Below the pieces are notes generated by a model. It was given only the letters and a program-made list of their open reading frames with translations. It did no database searches and had not been told where the DNA came from. 42,584 bases of DNA, taken from positions 1 to 42,584 of the forward strand of contig CAMAHD010000004.1 of assembly GCA_945834405.1 (NCBI GenBank). Reading direction: 5' to 3'. The DNA comes from an uncultured Prevotella sp. (GTDB lineage Bacteria; Bacteroidota; Bacteroidia; Bacteroidales; Bacteroidaceae). This document shows positions 1 to 9,224 of the stretch, piece after piece (within the stretch, counting starts at the first letter, position 1; every line of letters starts with the position of its first letter). Position numbers and translations under genes: made by a program.

Positions 1-179
1 TAAAAAGGGCGATAGATAACAATAAACTACGCTCCGCAGGGTATGCTACTTTAATAGGGTCGTATCTCGAATGGCACCCAAAATAGGAACCGCCGTATGC
101 GGAACCGCATGTACGGTGGTGTGAGAGGTCGGAAAACGAAAGTAGGAAGAAAACTACTTCATTTTCCTCCTACTCGATT
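1..179 (+). mobile_element. 3' end of a group II intron (domain V about 87-120, domain VI about 121-179); the intron body and any maturase lie outside the window
   Basis: The 34-nt segment GAACCGCCGTATGCGGAACCGCATGTACGGTGGT folds as a domain V-like hairpin with a 2-nt 3' bulge. It is followed by GTGAGAGGTCGGAAAACGAAAGTAGG...CTACTTCATTTTCCTCCTACTCGATT, which resembles domain VI and an intron 3' terminus. Confidence 0.75.
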
Positions 180-192
180 TGGGAAGGTCTGG

Positions 193-873
193 TCACTGGC
201 GGCGGTAGTTGCCGACGACCTTGTAAATCTCTACTATGATGTCCTTGGGGATGCTGGACTCTACGGGAGTGCCATCGACCATCTGTGTGAAGTTGATGCT
301 TTGCTCGTCAGGCTGAGTGACAGACACTTTACGAAGGACTTTATACTCGCTGGTAACGACAACACAGATGAAATCACCGGGAATGTACGTTTTCCACGTT
401 GCGAGTTTCTTCAGTGCGATGACATCACCTGGCATGATGATTGGTGCAAGTGATTTGTCATTGTTGATACACATGAAATCGAAATCTCCTGCCATAGGTA
501 AAGATATTGGTATTACGCAACCTGTCGTTATTGGCTGGCCATCATTGCTCAGACATAATTCAAAATCTGTGTTGTAGAACAGTCTTTCATTTTCAGACCT
601 TACATGTTGCTCAAAGGGTTTTATGCCGGCAAGAAACATGTCGCCTTCGCCTGTGTACAACCAAGCTGCGTTTATATTGTATTTCTTACATAGCAGCTCG
701 ATAGATTTCTTTTGAGGCTTTTGCCATCCATTCTTGATTTTGCTTAGTACCTGTTCGTTTGCGACAATGCCGTCGCGGTAGAGTCGCCCTCCGGAAAGGT
801 GCAGTTCTTCAGCAGCCTTTACGAATCTCTGAGCTACGCCCATCCCTGTAGTCTGTTCATTGTCTGTTGTCAT
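193..873 (-). CDS. XRE/HTH and S24-like peptidase family repressor (CI/LexA-like)
   Basis: 226 aa with an N-terminal HTH-like segment and a C-terminal S24-like fold region (PMAGDFDFMCINNDKSLAPIIMPGDVIALKKL...YIPGDFICVVVTSEYKVLRKV). Confidence 0.8.
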   Translation of the reverse strand: MTTDNEQTTGMGVAQRFVKAAEELHLSGGRLYRDGIVANEQVLSKIKNGWQKPQKKSIELLCKKYNINAAWLYTGEGDMFLAGIKPFEQHVRSENERLFYNTDFELCLSNDGQPITTGCVIPISLPMAGDFDFMCINNDKSLAPIIMPGDVIALKKLATWKTYIPGDFICVVVTSEYKVLRKVSVTQPDEQSINFTQMVDGTPVESSIPKDIIVEIYKVVGNYRRQ

Positions 874-928
874 AATGTTTAAATAATGCTAAAATATTAC
901 ATATTCGTGGAATGAAACTTATAAAACG

Positions 929-960
929 TTTGGCTATATTTGTAAAAACATGTAATTTTG
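929..960 (+). promoter_or_regulatory. Predicted Bacteroidetes promoter (TTTG, 20 bp, TAATTTTG)
   Basis: TTTG at 929-932 and TAATTTTG at 953-960, matching the -33/-7 TTTG...TAnnTTTG consensus; points toward the 1088 gene. Confidence 0.6.
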
Positions 961-986
961 CCGCCGTTTTCGTAGCAATCCGGGTG

Positions 987-1018
987 CAAAGATAAGCACT
1001 TTTTGCGGAATATGCAAG
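987..1018 (-). promoter_or_regulatory. Predicted Bacteroidetes promoter for the S24 repressor
   Basis: Minus-strand TATCTTTG (987-994) followed by GCACCC, with CTTG (1015-1018) 20 bp upstream. Confidence 0.6.
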
Positions 1019-1087
1019 AAAAATCAAATAAAAATGATAATAGATATATAAAATATATAAAAATAACGTGTAATTTAGCATAGAGAT

Positions 1088-1375
1088 ATGGAGATACCCA
1101 TAACGACATTACAGGCGATGCTGACCAACGCTGCTACACTCGGAGCGATGTCAGCGGTGAAGCGGCTCGATCCAGTCAAGGATGAGCTGAAAGCGTCAGA
1201 GGTGAGAACTTGGTTGGGAAACGACAGTAAGATGAGTCGGAAGTTTGATGCCATGGTTAGGAAAGGAATGATCAAGGGCTTCAAGAAAGGAACCAGCCAG
1301 AACTCACCTTTTTATTATTCCAAGTGTCAGATAGAAGCAGCGTTTGCTGCTGTAAGATGCAAAGACTTACTCTAA
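1088..1375 (+). CDS. Small hypothetical protein, possibly DNA-binding
   Basis: 95-aa ORF directly downstream of the predicted promoter; basic and compact (EVRTWLGNDSKMSRKFDAMVRKGMIKGF). Confidence 0.55.
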   Translation: MEIPITTLQAMLTNAATLGAMSAVKRLDPVKDELKASEVRTWLGNDSKMSRKFDAMVRKGMIKGFKKGTSQNSPFYYSKCQIEAAFAAVRCKDLL

Positions 1376-1405
1376 TTGAAAATTGAGAATTGAAAATTGA
1401 TAATT

Positions 1406-2293
1406 ATGAGTAGTGAAGAAACAGAACAACGAACGGCTGGGTACATCACATTGCCATTAGCGGTGCTGGATGGCTGGGTTGGGCAGAATGCTCAGTACCT
1501 GAAGTGGTGGACTCAGCTTAGGCGAGAAGCCTCTTGGACGGACAAAACCGTCTGGTATAACCGGCAACAGGTTTACCTCCTAGCAAGACAGGTCATCGTA
1601 ACGGTCAATTCGCTGGTAAAGCAGTGGCAGGTAAGCAAGCCGACAGTGATACACTTCCTGCAACGATTGGAAAGCGAAAAACTCATTGAGCGACAGACCG
1701 ATAGCCGTAAGACAATCATCACCATTACCCCATTGGGATGGGCTGATTCAGAGGTAAAACAAGAGGTAGCATCAGTGGTAAAAGTTGAACACGATGTTGA
1801 CCGCCAACCTTACCACCAACCTTTACCACCTATTATTAATAATAAAGAGAAAAATATTATAGCCAGTGGAGGAGCGCGTACGCGCGAGGAGGAGGTGGCT
1901 AATCATGATTTTGATGAGATTATCTCTTTTTTCAATCAACAGATGAAAGGTAAGGGCATTCAGCAAGTAGCGATTATCACATCAGAGCGCAGACAAGCCT
2001 TTGAACGTCTGATGTCGCAGACTGGCGTGAATAAAGACAGCGTGAAGCAAGCCATCAAGAATGCAGCTGAGAGTGACTTCTTGAATGGAAAAGGCCCAAA
2101 GGGATGGGTGGCCAGCTTCGACTGGATGATGATACCGCAGAACTTTCAGAAGGTGTTGGAGAACAACTACCGCAACAAACCAGTAATACAACAAGTACAG
2201 TATGGGACAACCGATGGATATCAAGACCCTCGTAGAGGTGTTGAAGCGTCAAGGACGAGCTCTTATGCTTCCGGGTATGACAGACCACTCTAA
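1406..2293 (+). CDS. Winged-helix replication/initiator-like protein
   Basis: ORF track begins at TTG 1397; ATG at 1406 (MSSEETEQ) is preferred. wHTH-like segment LVKQWQVSKPTVIHFLQRLESEKLIERQTDSRKTIITITPLGW, and the gene precedes a DnaC-like ATPase. Confidence 0.6.
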   Translation: MSSEETEQRTAGYITLPLAVLDGWVGQNAQYLKWWTQLRREASWTDKTVWYNRQQVYLLARQVIVTVNSLVKQWQVSKPTVIHFLQRLESEKLIERQTDSRKTIITITPLGWADSEVKQEVASVVKVEHDVDRQPYHQPLPPIINNKEKNIIASGGARTREEEVANHDFDEIISFFNQQMKGKGIQQVAIITSERRQAFERLMSQTGVNKDSVKQAIKNAAESDFLNGKGPKGWVASFDWMMIPQNFQKVLENNYRNKPVIQQVQYGTTDGYQDPRRGVEASRTSSYASGYDRPL

Positions 2294-2912
2294 GTTAGGC
2301 GTGGATGAACAAGGACTAACAGCACTGTTGGAGATGGCCTACCGCAAGCAGGTTGCCATGCGCAGAGTTGCTTATGTTCCCAACAACCTGACCAGTGGCG
2401 CCATTAAAAAGCTCGCTCATATTCTGACAGACACTGGTGATAACCGCTTTATGATTGTGCTGGATGGCAGTACCGCCACCGGTAAGACCACGCTGATGAC
2501 TGCTATGCGACAAGCCTTGCGCTGGCTGACAGACCACAGACTGGTGTCAGATGATGTAGGTTTAAGGATTCTTGACGCTACCAAGATCTGCACCTTGATG
2601 GACTCCAGCAGAGAGTGGAACGAACTGTTAAGCTGGCCGTCGTACCTCGGTATTGAAGACCTAGGCTGTGAGCCTGCAGAGATACTGAGATGGGGCAATC
2701 CCCTCTATCCGGTGCGCGAACTTATCACAGAGCGCTATAAGCTACGGCTTCCTATGGTGGTGAGTACCAATCTCGACAGTGACCAATTGAGAGAACATCT
2801 TGGACTGAGGATTGTGTCCAGAATGAACGAGATGGCTTACTATATCCACTTCGAGAATGAAGACTTCCGCAAGATGGCGTGGTACAGTCATCATCCCGAG
2901 GTAAATAGTTAA
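2202..2912 (+). CDS. DnaC-like/IstB-like P-loop ATPase (putative helicase loader)
   Basis: Walker A-like GSTATGKTTLMTAMRQALRW; follows and overlaps a replication-like wHTH gene. The exact start within the overlap is uncertain. Confidence 0.6.
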   Translation: MGQPMDIKTLVEVLKRQGRALMLPGMTDHSKLGVDEQGLTALLEMAYRKQVAMRRVAYVPNNLTSGAIKKLAHILTDTGDNRFMIVLDGSTATGKTTLMTAMRQALRWLTDHRLVSDDVGLRILDATKICTLMDSSREWNELLSWPSYLGIEDLGCEPAEILRWGNPLYPVRELITERYKLRLPMVVSTNLDSDQLREHLGLRIVSRMNEMAYYIHFENEDFRKMAWYSHHPEVNS

Positions 2913-2967
2913 GAGAGAAGAATGAATACCGTGATTATAAATATGATAACAAGATTAAAACAATAGA

Positions 2968-3426
2968 ATGAAAAAACTAAGTGAAGAAAAAGAGCTTCGA
3001 GTGAGGAAACTGGAGCTATTAACCTATGAAGTGGAAGTGGGCAATACCCACAGAGTACGAAAGGTGAAGGGCACGATGCTTAATTCTGCCTTTCTGTTAG
3101 GTGAGTTGAGCGACAGCAGACGAACGATGATAGTCCGCCAAGTGGAGAACGAACGCAAACCTGTGAGAGTAGAAAGCAAGGATTTCGAGGGTGTGCTTGT
3201 AAACATACTCATCGGTTATATTCAGAGCAAGCGCTGTAAGTTACCGTTCAACGAGGCTTTTGCTTGTAAGCGACTGTCGCTGAAGTCTTGGCCTAAAGAC
3301 TATATCGACGGCTTCATACCCAATGATTTCCATGTAAAAAGAGAGTATCTTGATGAGATTGCCAGAATGGTGAGTATCCATGTGACCGCCAACGGTCTGA
3401 CGCTATCTCATTCGGAAGCTGCATAA
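2968..3426 (+). CDS. Hypothetical protein
   Basis: 152-aa ORF in a collinear gene run with no substantial competing ORF. Confidence 0.55.
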   Translation: MKKLSEEKELRVRKLELLTYEVEVGNTHRVRKVKGTMLNSAFLLGELSDSRRTMIVRQVENERKPVRVESKDFEGVLVNILIGYIQSKRCKLPFNEAFACKRLSLKSWPKDYIDGFIPNDFHVKREYLDEIARMVSIHVTANGLTLSHSEAA

Positions 3427-3504
3427 GAGAGATAATAACCGAGCTACTGTAGGCCTTTGTGGTCGCAGTACTACCAAAAACAATTTAATTAAAAATGAAA
3501 AGAT

Positions 3505-4287
3505 ATGACTATGTATGTAATGTCCTCTGGGGAGGGCTTTGAAGACTACTGTCTTCGTACTTTCAAGAACATGCTACATGGTGAGATGTTTCCTTATAGC
3601 TTACGCGAGACATACCACCTTGTGTTTGATTCGTGGGACGAGGCAGTGAATGAGATTAATGAGTATGGCGTAGAGGGTTATTCCTATATGGAGAGCCCTG
3701 ATGCCGATGACTACCTTCTCAGTATGTGTGGATTCACCCGGCATGTTGTGTTGCAGGATAAGTCACTGCAACTGCTTGCCTTGTTTTGTGACACTACCTA
3801 TCGGCAGCAGATGACCATCTTTGACATTCCAGTACGCTTTACAACCAAATGTGAGAAGATGGCAAATGGTAAGATGGGAATAGTGCAGATTCCCATCAAG
3901 GATCATCTGCCCAAGAGTCTGGAAACCCGCAACGACGGCTTCATGTCGTGCTGTGGTGATTTGTATGCCAAGACCTGCTTTGACAAATTCCTGCAGGAGT
4001 CGGGATTTACACAGAGCACAGCAGCTGTCGCCGCATCCTATGGTATTCCGGAAGAAGGGCTACTGTGTATCTTGAGCCAGAACGGCATCATTAAGGAGAA
4101 CGAGGATGATGCAGGTTGGGAGTTGGCAGAGGCGTTAAAGGATTCGGAGCTGATTAGAGAGAAGACAGTAACGGACGGAATGCCAGAAAAGCAATGGACT
4201 TATAAAGGTCAATACTATATCTGGACGTTGCTCACCAACAATTGCTCTGTCAGACCTCGTTGTGATAGAAGCAACTATCAGAAGTGA
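3505..4287 (+). CDS. Hypothetical protein with a possible KilAC/ANT-like C-terminus
   Basis: 260-aa ORF; the C-terminal TAAVAASYGIPEEGLLCILSQNGIIKE...ELIREKTVTDGMPEKQWTYKGQYYIWTLL weakly resembles phage antirepressor KilAC/ANT domains. Confidence 0.5.
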   Translation: MTMYVMSSGEGFEDYCLRTFKNMLHGEMFPYSLRETYHLVFDSWDEAVNEINEYGVEGYSYMESPDADDYLLSMCGFTRHVVLQDKSLQLLALFCDTTYRQQMTIFDIPVRFTTKCEKMANGKMGIVQIPIKDHLPKSLETRNDGFMSCCGDLYAKTCFDKFLQESGFTQSTAAVAASYGIPEEGLLCILSQNGIIKENEDDAGWELAEALKDSELIREKTVTDGMPEKQWTYKGQYYIWTLLTNNCSVRPRCDRSNYQK

Positions 4288-4322
4288 TAATCATACGATT
4301 TGTTTATTAATAAAAAGGAAAG

Positions 4323-4352
4323 GACGCTGGCTCGTGAGGGTCAGCGTTTTTT
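4323..4352 (+). terminator. Intrinsic terminator
   Basis: ACGCTG (4324-4329) pairs with CAGCGT (4342-4347), followed by a T run. Confidence 0.75.
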
Positions 4353-4426
4353 GTGCTCAGATGCGAAGGAAGGAATGAAAAGTATATAAAGCAGATAAAA
4401 GCTCTTTTCGTTTCAGAAACTCTATG

Positions 4427-4434
4427 TAATTTTG
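4427..4434 (+). promoter_or_regulatory. Predicted -7 element of the tra operon promoter
   Basis: TAATTTTG followed by CAGCGC, about 25 nt upstream of ATG 4459; the -33 element is weak. Confidence 0.5.
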
Positions 4435-4458
4435 CAGCGCAAAACAAAAGGAAATACT

Positions 4459-4806
4459 ATGAAATTCACAACACTATTGACAATTATCATCACGGGCTAT
4501 GTCATCTATTATGCCTATCAGATTATCCACGACCTGTTCTTTACCAAGGGCGTGCTGTCTGATGAGCTGCACATAGAGGAAGAGGTGGACATCACAGGCG
4601 AAGTTGAGAAATACCAGCCTGTCAAGGTCAGCAGGGAAGACATCCCGCTGACAAAGACATCCACCAAGGAGAAAACCTCTCAGGATGACGGACTCACCCA
4701 GATGTGCGGTGGCTATACCATTGATGAGCTGCACAATGCCCTTAGAGAGGAACATGACAATCCAGGCAGCACAGCCCTGAAAGATGTGATGAAGCTTTAC
4801 GAATAA
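4459..4806 (+). CDS. Small single-pass membrane protein at the head of the tra operon
   Basis: N-terminal TM segment MKFTTLLTIIITGYVIYYAYQIIHDLFF; first gene of the operon. Confidence 0.55.
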   Translation: MKFTTLLTIIITGYVIYYAYQIIHDLFFTKGVLSDELHIEEEVDITGEVEKYQPVKVSREDIPLTKTSTKEKTSQDDGLTQMCGGYTIDELHNALREEHDNPGSTALKDVMKLYE

Positions 4807-4894
4807 GACCTATACCTTACGGGATAAACATGAAAAACACAGAATCCCCACTTTAAGATGTTCAAAAGACAAAGTAAAAAATGAAAAACACATT

Positions 4895-5257
4895 ATGCAG
4901 AAAAACTGGAGCAAGCTCTGCTCCCTTTTGAAGTCATGTAAGACGAAGCTGTCTTACCAAGGTTTGAGACTCGCCAGCTTGGCATTGATGTTGATGATGA
5001 GCACGGGCTATGCTATGGCCGATGCCGGATCGAGTGCCATCACAGGTGCTGTAGGTACCTTCAAGGGTTACATCGACCCAGTACGAAACCTTCTCTATGT
5101 GATTGCCGCAGTGGTCAGCATCATTGGAGCCTTCAACGTGTTCTACAAGATGAACAATGGCGACCAGGATGTCAAGAAGACCATCATGATGACCATTGGC
5201 GGTTGTGCCGCACTGGTAGCGATGGCCGTTGCCCTGCCTAAGTTCTTTGGCTATTAA
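4895..5257 (+). CDS. traE: Conjugative transposon protein TraE (DUF4134 family)
   Basis: Signal/TM segments and VRNLLYVIAAVVSIIGAFNVFYKMNNGDQDVKKTIMMTIGGCAALVAMAVALPKFFGY, with TraF and TraG immediately downstream. Confidence 0.85.
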   Translation: MQKNWSKLCSLLKSCKTKLSYQGLRLASLALMLMMSTGYAMADAGSSAITGAVGTFKGYIDPVRNLLYVIAAVVSIIGAFNVFYKMNNGDQDVKKTIMMTIGGCAALVAMAVALPKFFGY

Positions 5258-5260
5258 GCT

Positions 5261-5548
5261 ATGGAAGCGAACTACGCAGGTTACCCCGTGTATAAAGGTC
5301 TCCAGATGCCCTTGGAGTTTATGGGCATCCGGGGACGCTTTATCCTCATTGCCGCAGCCACCTTCGGAGCAGCCTTTCTCGGCTTCATTGCCGGATATGT
5401 CCTCTTCGGACTCGGCATTGCCCTGCTTGTGCTGGGTGTCAGTGCCGGAGGCGGTCTGCTTACCATCTATTTGAAGCAAAGAAACGGCTTGCATACCAAG
5501 CAGAAAGAAAAAGGAATCAAACACTATCATCATCTGTATGAGCAATAG
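5261..5548 (+). CDS. traF: Conjugative transposon protein TraF (DUF4133 family)
   Basis: 95 aa (YPVYKGLQMPLEFMGIRGRFI) with two TM segments, located between TraE and TraG. Confidence 0.85.
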   Translation: MEANYAGYPVYKGLQMPLEFMGIRGRFILIAAATFGAAFLGFIAGYVLFGLGIALLVLGVSAGGGLLTIYLKQRNGLHTKQKEKGIKHYHHLYEQ

Positions 5549-8420
5549 GAAAAACACACTGGACGGACTTTTTACGGGCATCGAGGACATAACCGATGCA
5601 CGGGGAAGGGTAGTGAATACCGTGCTGTATAGCAAGGCAGGCAACTACAGTTCTATCTTCGAGATAGAGAACCCCGTGCAGCAGTACTGTACCGATGCAG
5701 ACCAGTACTATGCCTTTATGAACGTTCTGGATCATATCCTCCAGACCCTTGGTGAAGGCTATGCCCTGCAGAAGCAGGACATCTTCTGCCGACAGGCCTA
5801 TCACCATGACATCACCCCTGATATGGAGTTTCTGACCCAGAGCTATTTTAAGTATTATGAGGGCAGACCCTATACCGAAATCCGTACCTTTATCATTATC
5901 ACCCAGGAAACAAGGAAGAGTACCTTCGTGGCCTATGACCCCAAGAAATGGGCAGAGTTCAATAACAAGGTGCAAAAGGTAAAGGACATTCTGGAGGAAA
6001 AAGGCTTACCACATCATCTGTTAGGCAGAAAGGAGATAGACGAATACCTCCACCGCTTTATGGCCTTTGACTTCAAGAAAGGCCCCTTCGGTATGACGAA
6101 CCTAAAGTGTACCGATGACTGTCTGAAGATGAGTGATAAGGTGGTAAAAAGCTTCTCACTCGTTGACATCGACGTGATAGACCTGCCGAATGTCATCCAT
6201 CCCGTGCAGACCAAGCCCGTCAACGGTTATCCGGTCAGCACCGATTTACTGTCGTTCCTCTCCACCGTACCCCTGACGGACTGTGTGGTTTATAACCAGG
6301 TTATTCAGATACCAGCCCAGAGGAAGGAACGTCAGCGACTCATTGGCAAGAGCAAGCGCCATGCCTCCATGCCAGACCCCAGCAACAAGATTGCCAAGGC
6401 CGACATCGACGAGGTGCTGGAGGTCATTGCTACAGAACAGAAGTCCCTTGTCTGGACAAACTTCAACGTTCTCGTTTCCTGTAAGCCAGAGCATCTGACG
6501 AAGGTCACCTCCTACTTAGAGACCAAACTCTTTGAGGTAGGCATAGCTCCAAGTAAGTCAGCCTATAACCAGCTGGAGCTGTTTATGGACTCCTTCCCTG
6601 GCAATGCCTATAGCTTCAATAAAGACTATGACCTCTTCCTGACCTTGCAGGACTCAGCCCTGTGCCTCTTCTATAAGGAGCGTATGAAGCATGATGAGGT
6701 GACACCGCTGAAGGTGTTCTATACCGACAGACAAGGCGTACCCATCGCTATAGATTTCACAGGAAAGGAAGGAGAAAAGAAACTCACCAACAACTCTAAC
6801 TTCTTCTGCTTAGGCCCAAGTGGTAGTGGAAAGAGCTTTTCGACCAATACCGTCGTGCGCCAGCTCATCGAGCAGGACACCGATGTCGTGATGGTTGATA
6901 CCGGTGACTCGTATGAAGGTATCTGTGGCTATTTCCATGGCACCTATATCAGCTACAGCAAGGAGCATCCTATCTCGATGAACCCTTTCAAGGTCAGTGA
7001 TGTAGAGTATCAGCAGAACTTCGGAGAGAAGAAAAACTTCCTGAAGTCCCTCATCTTCCAGATATTTAAGGGCAACAAGGCCCCAGAGAAGCTGGAGGAC
7101 ACCATCATTGACACCGTGCTGAACGAGTATTATGATGCCTACTTCCATCCCTTTAGTGGTTATACCAACGAAGAGAAGGAAGAGCTGCGGAAGCAACTCT
7201 TACTGGCTGACAAGCGTAATGGCAAGTATGGAGAGTATATCGAGGCCATTGAGAATGACAAGGATGTTGTGGAGGAAGGAACCACGGATTCAACAGATTG
7301 TACGGACAGAGCAGGCAGACAGAGCTACAGCGAGGATGAAAAGGCACACCATGCCAAGGTGCAGCGCATCGTAGAGAAACTGCATAACCTCGCCAATGAT
7401 CCTGCTGCCAGTGCTGGAGAGCGTGTACATGCCAATAACCAGCTGATGAGACTGATGCCGGAGCTGATAGAAGGCCACTATCTGATGAAGATAGACCAGC
7501 GGATAGAGCGGATGGAGCGGCAGAAGCGAGACCTGAAAGTGACGAAGTTGAGCTTTGATACCTTCTATGAATATGCCTGTGAGCGCATTCCTCAAATGAT
7601 GGAGGAGAAGAGCATTGCCTTCCCCATCAATGAGTTTGCCGCAATCCTGGAACCCTTCCACAAAGGCGGTAAGCTGGAAACCATCCTCAATAACGACATG
7701 GACTTGAACCTCTTTGATGAAAAGTTCATTGTCTTTGAGATAGACAAGATCAAGGATGACCCTGTGCTCTTTCCTATTGTGGTATTGATTATCATGGACG
7801 TGTTCCTGCAGAAGATGCGTATCAAGAAGGGACGCAAAGCACTGATTATCGAAGAGGCATGGAAAGCCATTTCTTCACCTACCATGGCAGAGTATATCAA
7901 GTACCTGTATAAGACGGTGAGAAAGTTTCACGGCATTGCAGGCGTGGTGACTCAGGAACTCGGTGATGTGATAGACTCTCCGATTGTCAAGGAGGCCATC
8001 ATCAACAACTCAGACATCAAGATACTGCTTGACCAGAGCAAGTTCAAGGACAGATATGATGAGATAGCTGCCATCCTCGGTATCACTGATGTACAGCGAC
8101 AGCAGATCTTTACCATCAACTCACTGGACAACCATGAGGGACGCAACTACTTCAAGGAAGTCTGGATATGTCGGGGACAGAGTGCCGATGTTTATGGTGT
8201 AGAGGAACCGCCAGAGTGCTATATGGCTTATACGACGGAACGTGCAGAGAAGGAAGCCCTGAAAATCTATATCAAGCACTATGGCGATGATACCGAAGAG
8301 GGCATCCGACACTTCTGCAAGGATATGGAGAAGGCTGGACTGACAGGAAAGTACCTAAAGTTCGCCAATGAAGTCAATAAGCAACAAAACGTGATGGAAC
8401 TATGGGACAAAGTAGCATAA
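5538..8420 (+). CDS. traG: VirB4-like T4SS ATPase TraG
   Basis: 960 aa with Walker A GPSGSGKSFSTN and Walker B-like KALIIEEAWKAI; typical VirB4 layout. Confidence 0.92.
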   Translation: MSNRKNTLDGLFTGIEDITDARGRVVNTVLYSKAGNYSSIFEIENPVQQYCTDADQYYAFMNVLDHILQTLGEGYALQKQDIFCRQAYHHDITPDMEFLTQSYFKYYEGRPYTEIRTFIIITQETRKSTFVAYDPKKWAEFNNKVQKVKDILEEKGLPHHLLGRKEIDEYLHRFMAFDFKKGPFGMTNLKCTDDCLKMSDKVVKSFSLVDIDVIDLPNVIHPVQTKPVNGYPVSTDLLSFLSTVPLTDCVVYNQVIQIPAQRKERQRLIGKSKRHASMPDPSNKIAKADIDEVLEVIATEQKSLVWTNFNVLVSCKPEHLTKVTSYLETKLFEVGIAPSKSAYNQLELFMDSFPGNAYSFNKDYDLFLTLQDSALCLFYKERMKHDEVTPLKVFYTDRQGVPIAIDFTGKEGEKKLTNNSNFFCLGPSGSGKSFSTNTVVRQLIEQDTDVVMVDTGDSYEGICGYFHGTYISYSKEHPISMNPFKVSDVEYQQNFGEKKNFLKSLIFQIFKGNKAPEKLEDTIIDTVLNEYYDAYFHPFSGYTNEEKEELRKQLLLADKRNGKYGEYIEAIENDKDVVEEGTTDSTDCTDRAGRQSYSEDEKAHHAKVQRIVEKLHNLANDPAASAGERVHANNQLMRLMPELIEGHYLMKIDQRIERMERQKRDLKVTKLSFDTFYEYACERIPQMMEEKSIAFPINEFAAILEPFHKGGKLETILNNDMDLNLFDEKFIVFEIDKIKDDPVLFPIVVLIIMDVFLQKMRIKKGRKALIIEEAWKAISSPTMAEYIKYLYKTVRKFHGIAGVVTQELGDVIDSPIVKEAIINNSDIKILLDQSKFKDRYDEIAAILGITDVQRQQIFTINSLDNHEGRNYFKEVWICRGQSADVYGVEEPPECYMAYTTERAEKEALKIYIKHYGDDTEEGIRHFCKDMEKAGLTGKYLKFANEVNKQQNVMELWDKVA

Positions 8421-9196
8421 GGCTCTACGATATAATCGTAAGACAAAGGACAAAGGCAGTGGTACTGTTGCTGGCAGCACTGGTCAGCACAGTCCCTGCC
8501 AATGCCTGGTGGCGTTGGAACATTGACTATTGGACTATTGCGCAGGTCGGAGAGAATACCGCTGCCGAGTCTGGAGCAGAGGGAATACATAACAACACCC
8601 TCACTGAGCAGAGAAAGAAGCAGGAGCGCATTGCCGAGTACACCACCGCTATCAATGTCATCAGACAGCTCTATAAGCAGTCCATGCAGAATACCAAAGG
8701 CTTCGGAGAGGAAAGCAGATATTATCAGCTGATAGGTGAGAATGCCCTGTATATCGTGACCAATATCCCTGTAGCTGTGAGCTGGCTCACCAGAAAGCCG
8801 CATATAAATCTGCCTCTGTGCATGAATGAGATCAGTAATCTGACCATGAAGACCGAACAGTGTATAGCAGGCTTTGTGAACATCGTCAACAATGGTCATG
8901 TCAAGTCGCCGCTGAAGGATAATTCGCTAATACCAGGTGGAGGTGGCAGAGCCAGCATCGGCAAGGATGACGGTTATAACTTCATGAGCCGTTCAGACAG
9001 AATGGGTATGGCCAATGATATACTGGAGGACTTGGTGATTGTCAGAAACAACCTCGACTATCTCATCTTCATGTGCCAGACCAACAACGGACTGGAAGAC
9101 CTGTTGATGGAGTTGGATCCTGATACATGGTGTAACGCCATGCAGATGAAGTGGACGGTTGGTGACATTGTCAGTGGTTGGGAAGACTTTGGGTAA
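8402..9196 (+). CDS. Exported T4SS-associated protein in the TraH/TraI position
   Basis: Signal peptide-like N-terminus; shares the C-terminal motif LDPDTWCNAMQMKW with the 22964 ORF. Confidence 0.6.
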   Translation: MGQSSIRLYDIIVRQRTKAVVLLLAALVSTVPANAWWRWNIDYWTIAQVGENTAAESGAEGIHNNTLTEQRKKQERIAEYTTAINVIRQLYKQSMQNTKGFGEESRYYQLIGENALYIVTNIPVAVSWLTRKPHINLPLCMNEISNLTMKTEQCIAGFVNIVNNGHVKSPLKDNSLIPGGGGRASIGKDDGYNFMSRSDRMGMANDILEDLVIVRNNLDYLIFMCQTNNGLEDLLMELDPDTWCNAMQMKWTVGDIVSGWEDFG

Positions 9197-9224
9197 GTGA
9201 AGAGTGAAAAGTGAAGAGTGAAGA

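Noticed and set aside
97-453. 118-aa plus-strand ORF at the left edge
   Set aside because: Overlaps the group II intron 3' domains and the antisense strand of the S24 repressor.
4934-5644. 236-aa minus-strand ORF opposite TraE/TraF
   Set aside because: Antisense to well-supported tra genes; composition looks like complement of coding DNA.
8279-8899. 206-aa minus-strand ORF
   Set aside because: Antisense to the TraG end and the 8402 gene; no recognisable family.
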